This document shows, one piece after another, positions 43,401 through 53,456 of a DNA stretch of 64,000 bases. The stretch is from Roseateles depolymerans (lineage in GTDB: Bacteria > Pseudomonadota > Gammaproteobacteria > Burkholderiales > Burkholderiaceae_C), in NCBI RefSeq assembly GCF_003387155.1, contig NZ_QUMT01000002.1, forward strand, positions 625,694-689,693, in the 5' to 3' direction. A program made the translations under genes and the position numbers. Numbering within the stretch: the first letter of the stretch is position 1; every line of letters begins with the position of its first letter. The notes beneath the pieces are model-generated. The model was not told the origin of the DNA and did no database searches. It worked only from the letters and a program-made list of their open reading frames with translations.

Positions 43401-46400
43401 GTTCAGGGACTTCAGGTCCGCCGATTCGATGGCGGCCATCTGGTCGGTCGTCAGACCGGCCACCTGGCGGCTCGTCAGCGCGGCGACCTGGCCCGAGGTC
43501 AGGGCCACGATGGAATCCGTCGCCAGCGCACCGACCTGGGCCGAGCTCAGCGCGGCAATCTGGTTGGTGGCCAGGGCCTGGACATCGTCGCTGGTCATGG
43601 TGGAGACCTGCGCCGTCGTCAGCGCCGCGACCTGCTGGGTGCTCAGGGCCTTGATCTGGGCGCTGGTCAGCGCATTCAGGTCGTCGCTGGAGAGGGTGCT
43701 CACCTGGCCGGTGGTCAGGGCCACCACCTGCTGGGTGCTCAGCGCCGCCACCTGGTCGGAGCCCAGGGCATCCAGCTGGGTGGAGGTGAGCGACTGCAGG
43801 GTGTTGGTCGTCAGCGCCTTGATGTCACCGGTCTCGATGGCCGCGATCTGGTCGGTCGTCAGGCCGGCGGCCTGGCGGCTGGTCAGCGCGGCGATCTGGC
43901 CGGAGCTCAGGGCCACCACGGCGTCGGTGCTCAGCGCTCCCACCTGGGCCGAGCTCAGCGCGGCCACCTGGTTGGAGGTCAGGGCGGCGACGTCGTCGCT
44001 GGTCATGTTGGAGACCTGACCCGTCGTCAGCGCGGCCACCTGCTGGGTGCTCAGGGCCTTGATCTGGGCGCTGGTCAGGGCATTCAGGTCGTCGCTGGCC
44101 AGGCTGCTGATCTGGCCGGTGCTCAGGGCCGCCACCTGGGCGGTCGTCAGCGCGGCGATCTGGTCGGAGCCCAGGGCGTCGATCTGGTCAGTGGTCAGCG
44201 AGCGCAGGGCGGTCGTGGACAGGGCCTTGAGGTCGCCCGTCTCGATGGCGGCCATCTGGTCGGTCGTCAGGCCGGCGACCTGCTTGCTGGTCATCGCGGC
44301 GACCTGGCTGGACGTCAGTGCCTCGACCGCATCGGTCGTGAGCGCACCCACCTGGCCGGAGCTCAGGGCGGCGACCTGGTTGGTCGTCAGGGCGGCGACG
44401 TCGTCGCTGGTCATGGTCGAGACCTGGCCGGTGGTCAGGGCGGCCACTTGCTGGGTGCTCAGGGCCTTGATCTGGGCGCTGGTCAGGGCGTTCAGGTCAT
44501 CGCTGGAGAGCGTGCTCACCTGGGTGGTCGTCAGCGCGGCCACCTGGGCGGTGGTCAGCGCCTGCACCTGGTCGGAGCCCAGGGCATCCAGCTGGGTGCT
44601 GTCCAGGGCGCGCAGGGCGGTGCTGGTCAGGGCCTTGAGGTCGCCGGTTTCGAGGGCGGCGATCTGGTCGGTCGTCAGGCCGGCCACCTGCTTGGTGGTC
44701 AGCGCCGCCACCTGGACGGAGCTCAGGGCCACGATGGCTTCGGTGCTCAGCGCACCCACCTGGGCGGAGCTCAGCGCAGCCACCTGGTTGGTCGCCAGGG
44801 CGGCCACATCGGCCGATTCCATGGTGTTGATCTGACCGGTCGTCAGCGCGGCCACCTGGGCGGTGGTCAGCGCCTTGATCTGGCTGCTGGTCAGCGCGTT
44901 GAGGTCGTCGCTGGCCAGGGTGGAGATCTGGGCCGTCGTCAGGGCGGCGACCTGGTTGGTGGCCAGGGCCGCGATCTGGTCGCTGCCCAGGGCATCCAGC
45001 TCGGCGCTGCTCAGCGCGGCCACCTGGGCGGTGGTCAGGGCGCGCAGCTGGCCGGTGGTCAGGGCGGCGAAGTCGTCGGTGGCCAGCTGGCTGACCTGGG
45101 TGGTCGTCAGCGAGGCGACTTGGGCGGTCGTCAGGGCCTGCACCTGGTCGGTGCCCAGGGCCTGAAGCTGATCGCTGGTCAGGGCGCGCAGGGCCACCGT
45201 GTTCAGGGCTCGCAGGTCGCCGGTTTCAAGGGCGGCGATCTGGTCGGTCGTCAGGCCAGCCACCTGGCGGCTGGTCAGGGCGCCGACTTGCGCGGAGGTC
45301 AGCGCTTCGATGGCGTCCGTGGCCAGCGCACCCACCTGGGCCGAGCTCAGCGCGGCGATCTGGTTGGTGGCCAGGGCCTGCACGTCGTCGCTGGTCATGG
45401 TGCTGATCTGACCGGTGGTCAGGGCGGCCACCTGCTGAGTGGACAGCGCACGGATCTGGCCGCTGGTCAGCGCGTTCAGGTCGTCGCTGGTCAGGTTGCT
45501 CACCTGGCCGGTGGTCAGGGCCGCCACCTGCTGGGTGCTCAGCGCCGCGATCTGGTCGGAGTTCATCGCCTCCAGCTGCGCGGAGGTCAGCGACGCCAGC
45601 GTGTTGGTGGTGATGGCCTTCACATCGGCCGATTCCAGCGCGGCGATCTGGTCCGTGCCCAGGCCCGCAGCCTGCTTCGAGCTCAGAGCCGCCACTTGCG
45701 TGGAGCTCAGGGCCACGATGGCCTCGGTGCTCAGCGCGCCCACCTGGGCGGAGCTCAGCGCGGCCACCTGGTTCGTTGCCAGGGCGGAGACGTCGGCCGA
45801 CTCCATGGTGTTGACCTGGCCGGTCGTCAGTGCTGCCACCTGGGCCGTGCCCAGCGCGCGGACCTGGCCGCTGGTCAGGGCATTGAGGTCGTCACTGGTC
45901 AGGCTGGAGACCTGGCCGGTGCTCAGCGAGGCCACCTGGGTGGTGGTCAGCGCCTGGACCTGGTCGGACCCCAACGCATTGAGCTGGTCGGAGGTCAGCG
46001 AGCGCAGGGCCGCCGTGTTCAGGGCCTTGAGGTCGCCGGTTTCGATGGCGGCCATCTGGTCGGTCGTCAGGCCCGCCACCTGCTTGGTGGTCAGCGAGCC
46101 GATCTGGGTCGAGCCCAGGGCCACGATGGCATCGGTGCTCAGGGCGCCGACCTGGGCCGAGCCCAGCGCCTGCAGTTGGTTGGTCGTCAGGGCCGCGACG
46201 TCGTCGCTGGTCATGGTGCTGACCTGGCCGGTCGTCAGGGCGGCCACCTGCGCGGTGCTCAGGGCCTTGATCTGGGCGCTGGTCAGGGCGTTCAGGTCAT
46301 CGCTGGACAGCGTGGAGATCTGGCCGGTGCTCAGCGAGGCCACCTGGGTGGTGCTCAGCGCGGCGATCTGGTCGGAGCCCAGCGCATCGAGCTGGCTGCT

Positions 46401-49400
46401 GTCCAGGGCGCGCAGGGCGGTGGTGGACAGGGCCTTGATGTCGCCGGTTTCGATGGCGGCGATCTGGTCGGTCGTCAGGCCCAGGGCCTGCTTGCTGGTC
46501 AGGGCGCCGACCTGGGTGGAGGTCAGGGCCGCGACGTTGTCGGTGGACAGGGCGCCGATCTGGGTGGAGCTGAACGCGCCGACCTGGCCGCTGGTCAGGG
46601 CCTGCACATCGGCGCTTTCCATGCCGCGGACCTGGTCGGTCGTCAGCGCGGCGATCTGGGCGGTACCCAGGGCACGGATCTGGGCGGTGCCTAGCGCATT
46701 GAGGTCTTCACTGCCCAGGGCCACCACTTGCTGGGTGCTCAGGGCGGCGACTTGCGCGGTCGTGAGCGCCGCCACCTGGTCGGAGGTGAGGGCGGCCACC
46801 TGGTCGGTGGTCAGCGCACGCAGGGCCTGCGTGGACAGGGCCTTCACATCGACGGTTTCGATGGCGCCGACCTGGTCGGTCGTCAGGCCACCGACCTGCT
46901 TGGTGCTGATCGGCGCAATCTGCTGAGAGCTCAGTGCAGCGATGTTGTCGGTGGACAGGGCACCCACCTGAGCCGAGCTCAGCGCGGCAATCTGGTTGGT
47001 GCTCAGGGCCTGCACGTCCTCGCTGGTCATGGTGCTGACCTGCGCGGTGGTGAGCGCGGCGACCTGCGCGGTGGACAGCGAACGGATCTGGCCGCTGGTC
47101 AGGGCGTTCAGGTCGTCGCTGGAGAGGTTGCTGACCTGGGTCGTGCTCAGCGCGGCCACCTGGGCGGTGTTCAGCGCGGCGACCTGGTCGGAGCTCAGGG
47201 CGTCCAGTTGGCTGCTGTCCAGCGAGCGGATCACCGCCGTGGTCAGCGCCTTCAGGTCACCGGTTTCGATGGCGGCGATCTGGTCGGTGCCGAGGCCCGC
47301 GGCCTGCTTGGTGCCGAGCGCAGCGACCTGCGAGGAGGACAGCGCAGCGATGTTGTCGGTGGCCAGCGCAGCAATCTGTGCGGAGCCCAGGGCCTGCACC
47401 TGCGCGGTGGTCAGCGCCTGCACATCCTCGCTGGTCATGTTGTGGATCTGGTCCGTCGTCAGCGCGGCGATCTGGGCGGTGCCCAGGGCGCGGATCTGCG
47501 CGCTGCCCAGGGCATTCAGGTCGTCGCTGGACATGGCGGCCACCTGGCCGGTGGTCAGCGCGGCGACCTGCGCGGTCGTCAGGGCGGCCACCTGGTCGGA
47601 GCCCAGGGCATCGAACTGGTCGGTGGTCAGGGAACGGATGGCGCCGGTGGACAGGGCACGCAGGTCGGCCGTTTCAATGGCGGCCACCTGGTCCGTGCTC
47701 AGTCCGGAGATCTGCTTGGTGCTCAGCGCAGCGACCTGGGTGGAGCTCAGGGCGGCGATGTTCTCCGTCGCCAGCGCACCCATCTGGGCGGAGCTCAGCG
47801 CGGCGACCTGGTTGGTGGTCAGCGCCTGCACATCGGCGCTTTCCATGCCTTGGACCTGGTCGGTCGTCAGGGCGGCGACTTGTGCAGTGCCCAGCGCACG
47901 GATCTGGGCGCTGCCCAGGGCGTTCAGGTCATCGCTGGACATGGCGGCCACCTGGCCGGTGGTCAGCGCGGCGACCTGGCCGGTGCTCAGGGCCTGGACC
48001 TGGTCGGAGCCCAGGGCATTGAACTGGTCGGTGGTCAGCGAGCGGATGGCCGCGGTGGACATCGCGCGCAGGTCACCGGTCTCGATGGCAGCGACCTGGT
48101 CGGTCGTCAGGCCGGAAATCTGCTTGGTGCTCAGGGTGGCGACCTGGGCCGAGGTCAGGGCGGCGACGTTGTCCGTCGTCAGCGCGGCCATCTGGGCCGA
48201 GCTCAGCGCCTGCACCTGACCGGTGCTCAGGGCCTGCAGGTCGGCGCTTTCCATGCCGTGGACCTGGTCGGTCGTCAGCGCGGCGACCTGGGCGGTGCTC
48301 AGGGCGCGGATCTGGCCGGTGCCCAGGGCATTGAGGTCATCAGTGGCCATGGCGGCCACCTGGCCGGTCGTCAGCGCGGCGACCTGCTGGGTGGTCAGCG
48401 CACCGACCTGGTCGGAGGTCAGGGCGTCGAACTGGGCCGTGGTCAGGGAACGCAGGGCGTTGGTCGACATCGCGCGCAGGTCGCCGGACTCGATGGCGGC
48501 GACCTGGTCGGTGGACAGGCCCAGCAGCTGCTTGCTGGTCAACGAGGCGACCTGACCCGAGGTCAGCGCCACGATGGCCTCGGTGGACAGCGCGGCGATC
48601 TGAGCCGAGCTGAGCGCACTGATCTGGCCGGTGGTCAGCGCCTGCACATCGGCGCTTTCCATGCCCTGCACCTGGTCGGTGGACAGGGCGGCGATCTGGG
48701 CGGTGCCCAGGGCGCGGATCTGGCTGCTGTCCAGCGCATTGAGCTCATCGGTGGAGAGCACCTGCACCTGGGCGGTGGTCAGGGAGCCGACCTGGCTGGA
48801 GCTCATGGCGGCGATCTGGTCCGAGCCCAGGGCCTGGACCTGGTCGGTGCCCAGCGACCGCAGCGTGGCGGTGGAGATGGCCTTGATGTCGTCCGTGCCG
48901 ATGGCCGCGATCTGGTCGGTCGTCAGGCCCTTGGCCTGGGTGGAGGTGAGGGCGCCGATCTGGCCGGAGCTCATCGCCTCGATGGAATCGGAGGTCAGGG
49001 CGCCGAGCTGGCTGGAGCTCAGGGCGCGCACCTGCGCGGTCGACAACGCCTGCACATCGTCGCTGGCCAGGCCGCCGATCTGGTCGGTGGACAGGGCAGC
49101 GATCTGCTGCGTGGTGATGGAACGGATCTGGTTGGTGTCCAGGGCCGAGATGTCGTCGCTGCTGAGCTGGCGGATCTGGCTGGTGGTCAGCGCGGCGATC
49201 TGCTGGGTGGTCAGTGCGGCGACCTGGCTGGAGCTCAGCGCGGCCACCTGGTCGGTGCCCAGCGCATGGACGGCGGCGGTGCTCAGGGCCTTGACGGCGT
49301 CGGAGGTCAGCGCGGCGGTCTGGTCGGAATTCAGGGCAGCGGCCTGGGTGCTGGTGATGGCAGCGGCCTGCTGGGTGCCGAGGGCGGCGACGCCGTCGGT

Positions 49401-49907
49401 GGCAATGGCAGCGACCTGCGCGGAGCTCAGGGCACGGATCTGGTCCGTCTTCAGGGCCTGCAGGTCGTCGGAGGTCAGGGTGCTGATCAGCGAGGTGGAG
49501 ATGGCGGCCACCTGCTGGCTGCTCAGCGAGCGAATCTGGTCGGAGCCCAGCGCATTCAGGTCATCGGACTCGAGGTTGCGCACCTGCTGCGTGGTCAGCG
49601 AGCCCACCTGGCGGGTGGTCATCGCGCCGAACTGGTCCGACCCCAGGGCATTGATCTGCTCGGTGGTCAGGCTGCGGATCGCGGCGGTGCTGAGCACCTG
49701 CAGGTCCTGCGACTCGATGGCGGCGATATTCGTGGTCGTGAAAAACGACACGGCCTTGGTGCCCAGCGAGGCAAATTGCTCGGTGGTCAGGGCCTGGAAC
49801 TGTTCGGTGGTGAACGCCGCCCAGTCCTCGCTGGTCAGACGCGCAAGCGTCGTGGACGTCAGCGTCTGGATCTGGTCGGTGGACAGGTTGGTAATGAGCG
49901 ATGCCAT
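40449..49907 (-). CDS. Giant octapeptide-repeat protein 1 with calcium-loop C-terminal region
   Basis: This encodes a 3152-residue protein, the largest in the window. Residues about 5-2900 are some 360 octapeptides such as ALTTDQIA, ALSSAQVG and GLTTDQMA. They form a 17-octad, 136-residue unit: a marker octad (S-D-D-L) recurs at exactly 408-bp steps. Within each unit the Gln becomes Asp at octads 1, 5 and 12. T/S-x-x-Q resembles a helix capping box, so a solenoid of short helices is a reasonable guess. The last 251 residues have three calcium-type loops (DLNGDGKINNGGE, DSNHDGHINALD, DANHDGKTDAGE) and end NTPLI. No Sec signal. GGAG precedes the ATG by 7 bp. A secreted adhesin or surface-layer role is inferred. 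Confidence 0.9.
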   Translation of the reverse strand: MASLITNLSTDQIQTLTSTTLARLTSEDWAAFTTEQFQALTTEQFASLGTKAVSFFTTTNIAAIESQDLQVLSTAAIRSLTTEQINALGSDQFGAMTTRQVGSLTTQQVRNLESDDLNALGSDQIRSLSSQQVAAISTSLISTLTSDDLQALKTDQIRALSSAQVAAIATDGVAALGTQQAAAITSTQAAALNSDQTAALTSDAVKALSTAAVHALGTDQVAALSSSQVAALTTQQIAALTTSQIRQLSSDDISALDTNQIRSITTQQIAALSTDQIGGLASDDVQALSTAQVRALSSSQLGALTSDSIEAMSSGQIGALTSTQAKGLTTDQIAAIGTDDIKAISTATLRSLGTDQVQALGSDQIAAMSSSQVGSLTTAQVQVLSTDELNALDSSQIRALGTAQIAALSTDQVQGMESADVQALTTGQISALSSAQIAALSTEAIVALTSGQVASLTSKQLLGLSTDQVAAIESGDLRAMSTNALRSLTTAQFDALTSDQVGALTTQQVAALTTGQVAAMATDDLNALGTGQIRALSTAQVAALTTDQVHGMESADLQALSTGQVQALSSAQMAALTTDNVAALTSAQVATLSTKQISGLTTDQVAAIETGDLRAMSTAAIRSLTTDQFNALGSDQVQALSTGQVAALTTGQVAAMSSDDLNALGSAQIRALGTAQVAALTTDQVQGMESADVQALTTNQVAALSSAQMGALATENIAALSSTQVAALSTKQISGLSTDQVAAIETADLRALSTGAIRSLTTDQFDALGSDQVAALTTAQVAALTTGQVAAMSSDDLNALGSAQIRALGTAQIAALTTDQIHNMTSEDVQALTTAQVQALGSAQIAALATDNIAALSSSQVAALGTKQAAGLGTDQIAAIETGDLKALTTAVIRSLDSSQLDALSSDQVAALNTAQVAALSTTQVSNLSSDDLNALTSGQIRSLSTAQVAALTTAQVSTMTSEDVQALSTNQIAALSSAQVGALSTDNIAALSSQQIAPISTKQVGGLTTDQVGAIETVDVKALSTQALRALTTDQVAALTSDQVAALTTAQVAALSTQQVVALGSEDLNALGTAQIRALGTAQIAALTTDQVRGMESADVQALTSGQVGAFSSTQIGALSTDNVAALTSTQVGALTSKQALGLTTDQIAAIETGDIKALSTTALRALDSSQLDALGSDQIAALSTTQVASLSTGQISTLSSDDLNALTSAQIKALSTAQVAALTTGQVSTMTSDDVAALTTNQLQALGSAQVGALSTDAIVALGSTQIGSLTTKQVAGLTTDQMAAIETGDLKALNTAALRSLTSDQLNALGSDQVQALTTTQVASLSTGQVSSLTSDDLNALTSGQVRALGTAQVAALTTGQVNTMESADVSALATNQVAALSSAQVGALSTEAIVALSSTQVAALSSKQAAGLGTDQIAALESADVKAITTNTLASLTSAQLEAMNSDQIAALSTQQVAALTTGQVSNLTSDDLNALTSGQIRALSTQQVAALTTGQISTMTSDDVQALATNQIAALSSAQVGALATDAIEALTSAQVGALTSRQVAGLTTDQIAALETGDLRALNTVALRALTSDQLQALGTDQVQALTTAQVASLTTTQVSQLATDDFAALTTGQLRALTTAQVAALSSAELDALGSDQIAALATNQVAALTTAQISTLASDDLNALTSSQIKALTTAQVAALTTGQINTMESADVAALATNQVAALSSAQVGALSTEAIVALSSVQVAALTTKQVAGLTTDQIAALETGDLKALTSTALRALDSTQLDALGSDQVQALTTAQVAALTTTQVSTLSSDDLNALTSAQIKALSTQQVAALTTGQVSTMTSDDVAALTTNQVAALSSGQVGALTTDAVEALTSSQVAAMTSKQVAGLTTDQMAAIETGDLKALSTTALRSLTTDQIDALGSDQIAALTTAQVAALSTGQISSLASDDLNALTSAQIKALSTQQVAALTTGQVSNMTSDDVAALTSNQVAALSSAQVGALSTDAVVALSSGQIAALTSRQAAGLTTDQIAAIETGDIKALTTNTLQSLTSTQLDALGSDQVAALSTQQVVALTTGQVSTLSSDDLNALTSAQIKALSTQQVAALTTAQVSTMTSDDVQALATNQIAALSSAQVGALATDSIVALTSGQVAALTSRQVAGLTTDQMAAIESADLKSLNTVALRALTSDQLQALSSDQVQALTTTQVASLTTGQVSQLATDDFAALTTGQLRALTTAQVAALSSAELEALDSDQIAALSTAQVAALTTGQISNLTSDDLNALTSAQIKALSTAQVAALTTGQINTMETADVAALATNQVAALSSAQVGALATDAIEALSSLQVAALGTKQVAGLTTDQIAAIETGDLKALTTSALRSLTSDQVNALGTDQVQALTTAQVAALTTGQVSNLASDDLNALTSAQIRALTTAQVASLTTTQVSTMTSDDVAALASSQIQALNSAQVGALATDAVVALTSTQVAALTSAQVQGLTTEQMAVIESGDLKSLSTVALRALSSAQLEALDSDQIAALTTSQVNSLTTAQIANLTSDDLNALTSGQIRALTNGQLQALTTAQVSTMTSDDVAALTSTQLQALSSAQIGALSTEAIVALSSIQAAALSSAQVDGLTTDQMAAFETADLRALSTLAIRSLDSAQLEALDSNQIAALSTQQVAAFSTLQVSQLATDDVAALTSAQVVAFNSAQLHAFTTDQVAALDTGDLAAISSANMVAFGSADFEAFSSDQIHALTASQWGAVSSAQIVGIETADIGSITTAGIHALSTAAVHAFSTDQVAALTTEQIHEFSTAQIRALGTDQIAALTTDDITALTSQHFATMTSAQIHALTTDQIVAFGSEDIRALTSVQVQGLSTDQIAAMSSDQFIGWDTQDLASMSMAQSLVITSEQQAGWSNEQRNALFLSTPIMLDLDGNGIQTLSASQGVHFDLNNSGHNDKWGWVGGNDGLLVMDLNGDGKINNGGELFGAGTVVNGQKGADGFTALGTLDSNHDGHINALDGNFSKLQVWVDANHDGKTDAGELKTLADLGIADLNLNATKGSDVQNGNVMGLVSSYTKADGTTHEMTDVWLAKDGSPQNAHTAHAPALGDLLAAPTANLLGDPGSSATSATGTPATTSVTTATTGTTVHHDLLAALSKPKLDEENGNTPLI
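41473..49570. repeat. 408-bp higher-order tandem repeat within giant gene 1
   Basis: The marker TCGTCGCTGG (or a close variant) starts at 41473, 41881, 42289, 42697, 43105, 43681, 44089, 44497, 44905, 45481, 45889, 46297, 46705, 47113, 47521, 47929, 48337, 48745, 49153 and 49561. Seventeen of the 19 intervals are exactly 408 bp; two are 576 bp (408 plus 168, that is seven extra octads). The base period is 24 bp. Confidence 0.92.
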
Positions 49908-50355
49908 CTTTGAAGCTCCGTGGGACTATGGGCCGGTGCGCCCATAGGCGCTCGTTGTCGATCTCAAACTGCAGGGGGGGTCGAGCGACCGGCTCCCGTC
50001 ATTCGGTTTTCGGACACGAATTGACAAACTTGAGCCAGCTCAGAAATGGTATGGCGCTTGTCTTTACGTTGAAGCAAACAAAAGGCGCCCTTGTCGGCCT
50101 CAGTTCACGGTAACGAGCGCTGCGTACAGCCCGTGGATGCGGGGGGTGGGGGTCTTGCGTTCAGCCCGTGTTCATCGGCCTTGCGGCGCGGGTCCGAAGC
50201 CATGCGGCACGCCGCAGCGGTGGCGGCGTGACAAAAGTCGCATTTCAGGAATGTTGCTGCGGCCGGTGCAATATCGGGCCGGTTTTTGTGTCGCCGCTGA
50301 CATGGTTTCAGCGACTTTTATCGCGAAGCCCAAATGATTGAAATTCGGGTGTGAC
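49908..50355. other. 448-bp region upstream of giant gene 1
   Basis: This region has visibly lower GC than its surroundings in the middle part. It holds a leader hairpin at 49926-49947 and, on the minus strand, a possible but weak promoter (TTGTCA, 17 bp, GAATGA) around 50000. An inverted pair AAAAGTCGC (50233-50241) / GCGACTTTT (50311-50319) lies close to the end of the GntR gene. No gene is supported. Confidence 0.5.
49926..49947 (-). promoter_or_regulatory. Leader hairpin before giant gene 1
   Basis: CTATGGGC and GCCCATAG form a perfect 8-bp stem with a 6-nt loop, 19 bp upstream of the ATG and just upstream of the GGAG ribosome site. It may stabilise the very long mRNA or affect translation. 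Confidence 0.5.
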
Positions 50356-51039
50356 TTATTGCGTAGAGGGCGCGGCCGGGGCGGTATGGCCGGTCGCTTT
50401 GAGGCCGTGCTCAAAATGCAGACGCATCAATCGGGCGACCGTGTCGGGGTCGCGTTGCAACAAAGCGTGAAGAATGTCGCGGTGTTCCTGCAGGGAATCC
50501 TGGAGGCGTCCCTGCATAAAGAGGGAATGGTGCCGGTTGAGTTTCATCACCCGGCGCAGGTCGGTGATGAATTGCAGCCGCCAGCGATTGCCGTCCAGCT
50601 CGATGATGCGCAGATGAAAGCGTTCATTCGCCGCGAAGAACCGCTCCCGGTCCGGCAGGGATGCTTCCAGCACCTCATGCAGGGCCGTCAACTCGGCCAG
50701 GTCCGCGTCGGAGCCCTGGCGGGCGACCTGCGCGGCGGCATCGCTCTCCAGCAGGGACAGCAGTTGATAGGCCTCCCGGACATCCCGCTCGGACATTTCC
50801 GTCACATAGGCGCCGCGGCGGACCCGCATCGTCACCAGGCCTTCGCTGGCCAGCACCTTCAGGGCCTCACGCAGAGGCGTGCGGCTGATGCCCAGCTCGG
50901 CGCAGAGCTTGAGCTCGTCGATCCAGCTGCCCGGTTCCAGTTCCCGATTGAAGATGCGCTGGCGCAGCCGCTCCGCCACCTCTTCATAGAGGGCACGCGG
51001 GGCCAGCGGGGCTGACATCGACGAGGGTAGGGGCGACAT
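50356..51039 (-). CDS. GntR family regulator, FCD subfamily
   Basis: This encodes a protein of about 227 residues. The winged helix-turn-helix is at residues about 15-80 (RALYEEVAERLRQRIFNRELEPGSWIDELKLCAELGISRTPLREALKVLASEGL). An all-helical FCD ligand-binding domain follows, with the metal-binding pattern including FHLRIIEL and EHRDILHAL. FadR-like members bind organic acids or acyl-CoAs. It is divergent from the propionyl-CoA operon, so it probably controls it, perhaps sensing a pathway acid or CoA ester. The start is uncertain: ATG at 51039, ATG at 51018 or GTG at 51081 are all open, none with a good ribosome site. Confidence 0.85.
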   Translation of the reverse strand: MSPLPSSMSAPLAPRALYEEVAERLRQRIFNRELEPGSWIDELKLCAELGISRTPLREALKVLASEGLVTMRVRRGAYVTEMSERDVREAYQLLSLLESDAAAQVARQGSDADLAELTALHEVLEASLPDRERFFAANERFHLRIIELDGNRWRLQFITDLRRVMKLNRHHSLFMQGRLQDSLQEHRDILHALLQRDPDTVARLMRLHFEHGLKATGHTAPAAPSTQ

Positions 51040-51143
51040 ATAGAAAGGGAGTGGGTCCACCGACGCGGGCGACTGACGCACCGTCTTTGCGGTTCGTCAG
51101 CCTCCATCACTCAGGTCGGCGTCAGAGTGTAGTCAAATCTTGA

Positions 51144-51159
51144 ATTCATAATTATGAAT
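51144..51159. promoter_or_regulatory. 16-bp palindrome, candidate GntR operator
   Basis: ATTCATAATTATGAAT is a perfect 16-bp palindrome in the gap between the GntR gene and the methylmalonyl-CoA mutase gene. A TATGAT hexamer at 51171-51176, about 27 bp before the mutase start, is a candidate -10 box; the palindrome would overlap the matching -35 area. AT-rich palindromes of this size are usual FCD-GntR sites. Confidence 0.6.
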
Positions 51160-51202
51160 AAGCGGGGCGCTATGATCGCCGTCGCCTCAGGAGATAGCTT
51201 TC

Positions 51203-53452
<2,250 letters not shown>

Positions 53453-53456
53453 GGCG

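Noticed and set aside
41418-46694. A 1758-residue open frame on the strand opposite giant gene 1, and similar long antisense frames at 37393-40284 and 46728-49913
   Set aside because: They exist because a 24-bp repeat with biased codons keeps the same antisense triplets free of stops. The products are Gly/Arg/Gln/His-rich repeats with no signal, domain or ribosome site.
32544-51039. Type I secretion or two-partner secretion genes serving the giant proteins
   Set aside because: All genes in and around the cluster were examined and none encodes an ABC exporter, membrane-fusion protein or TolC/TpsB homologue.
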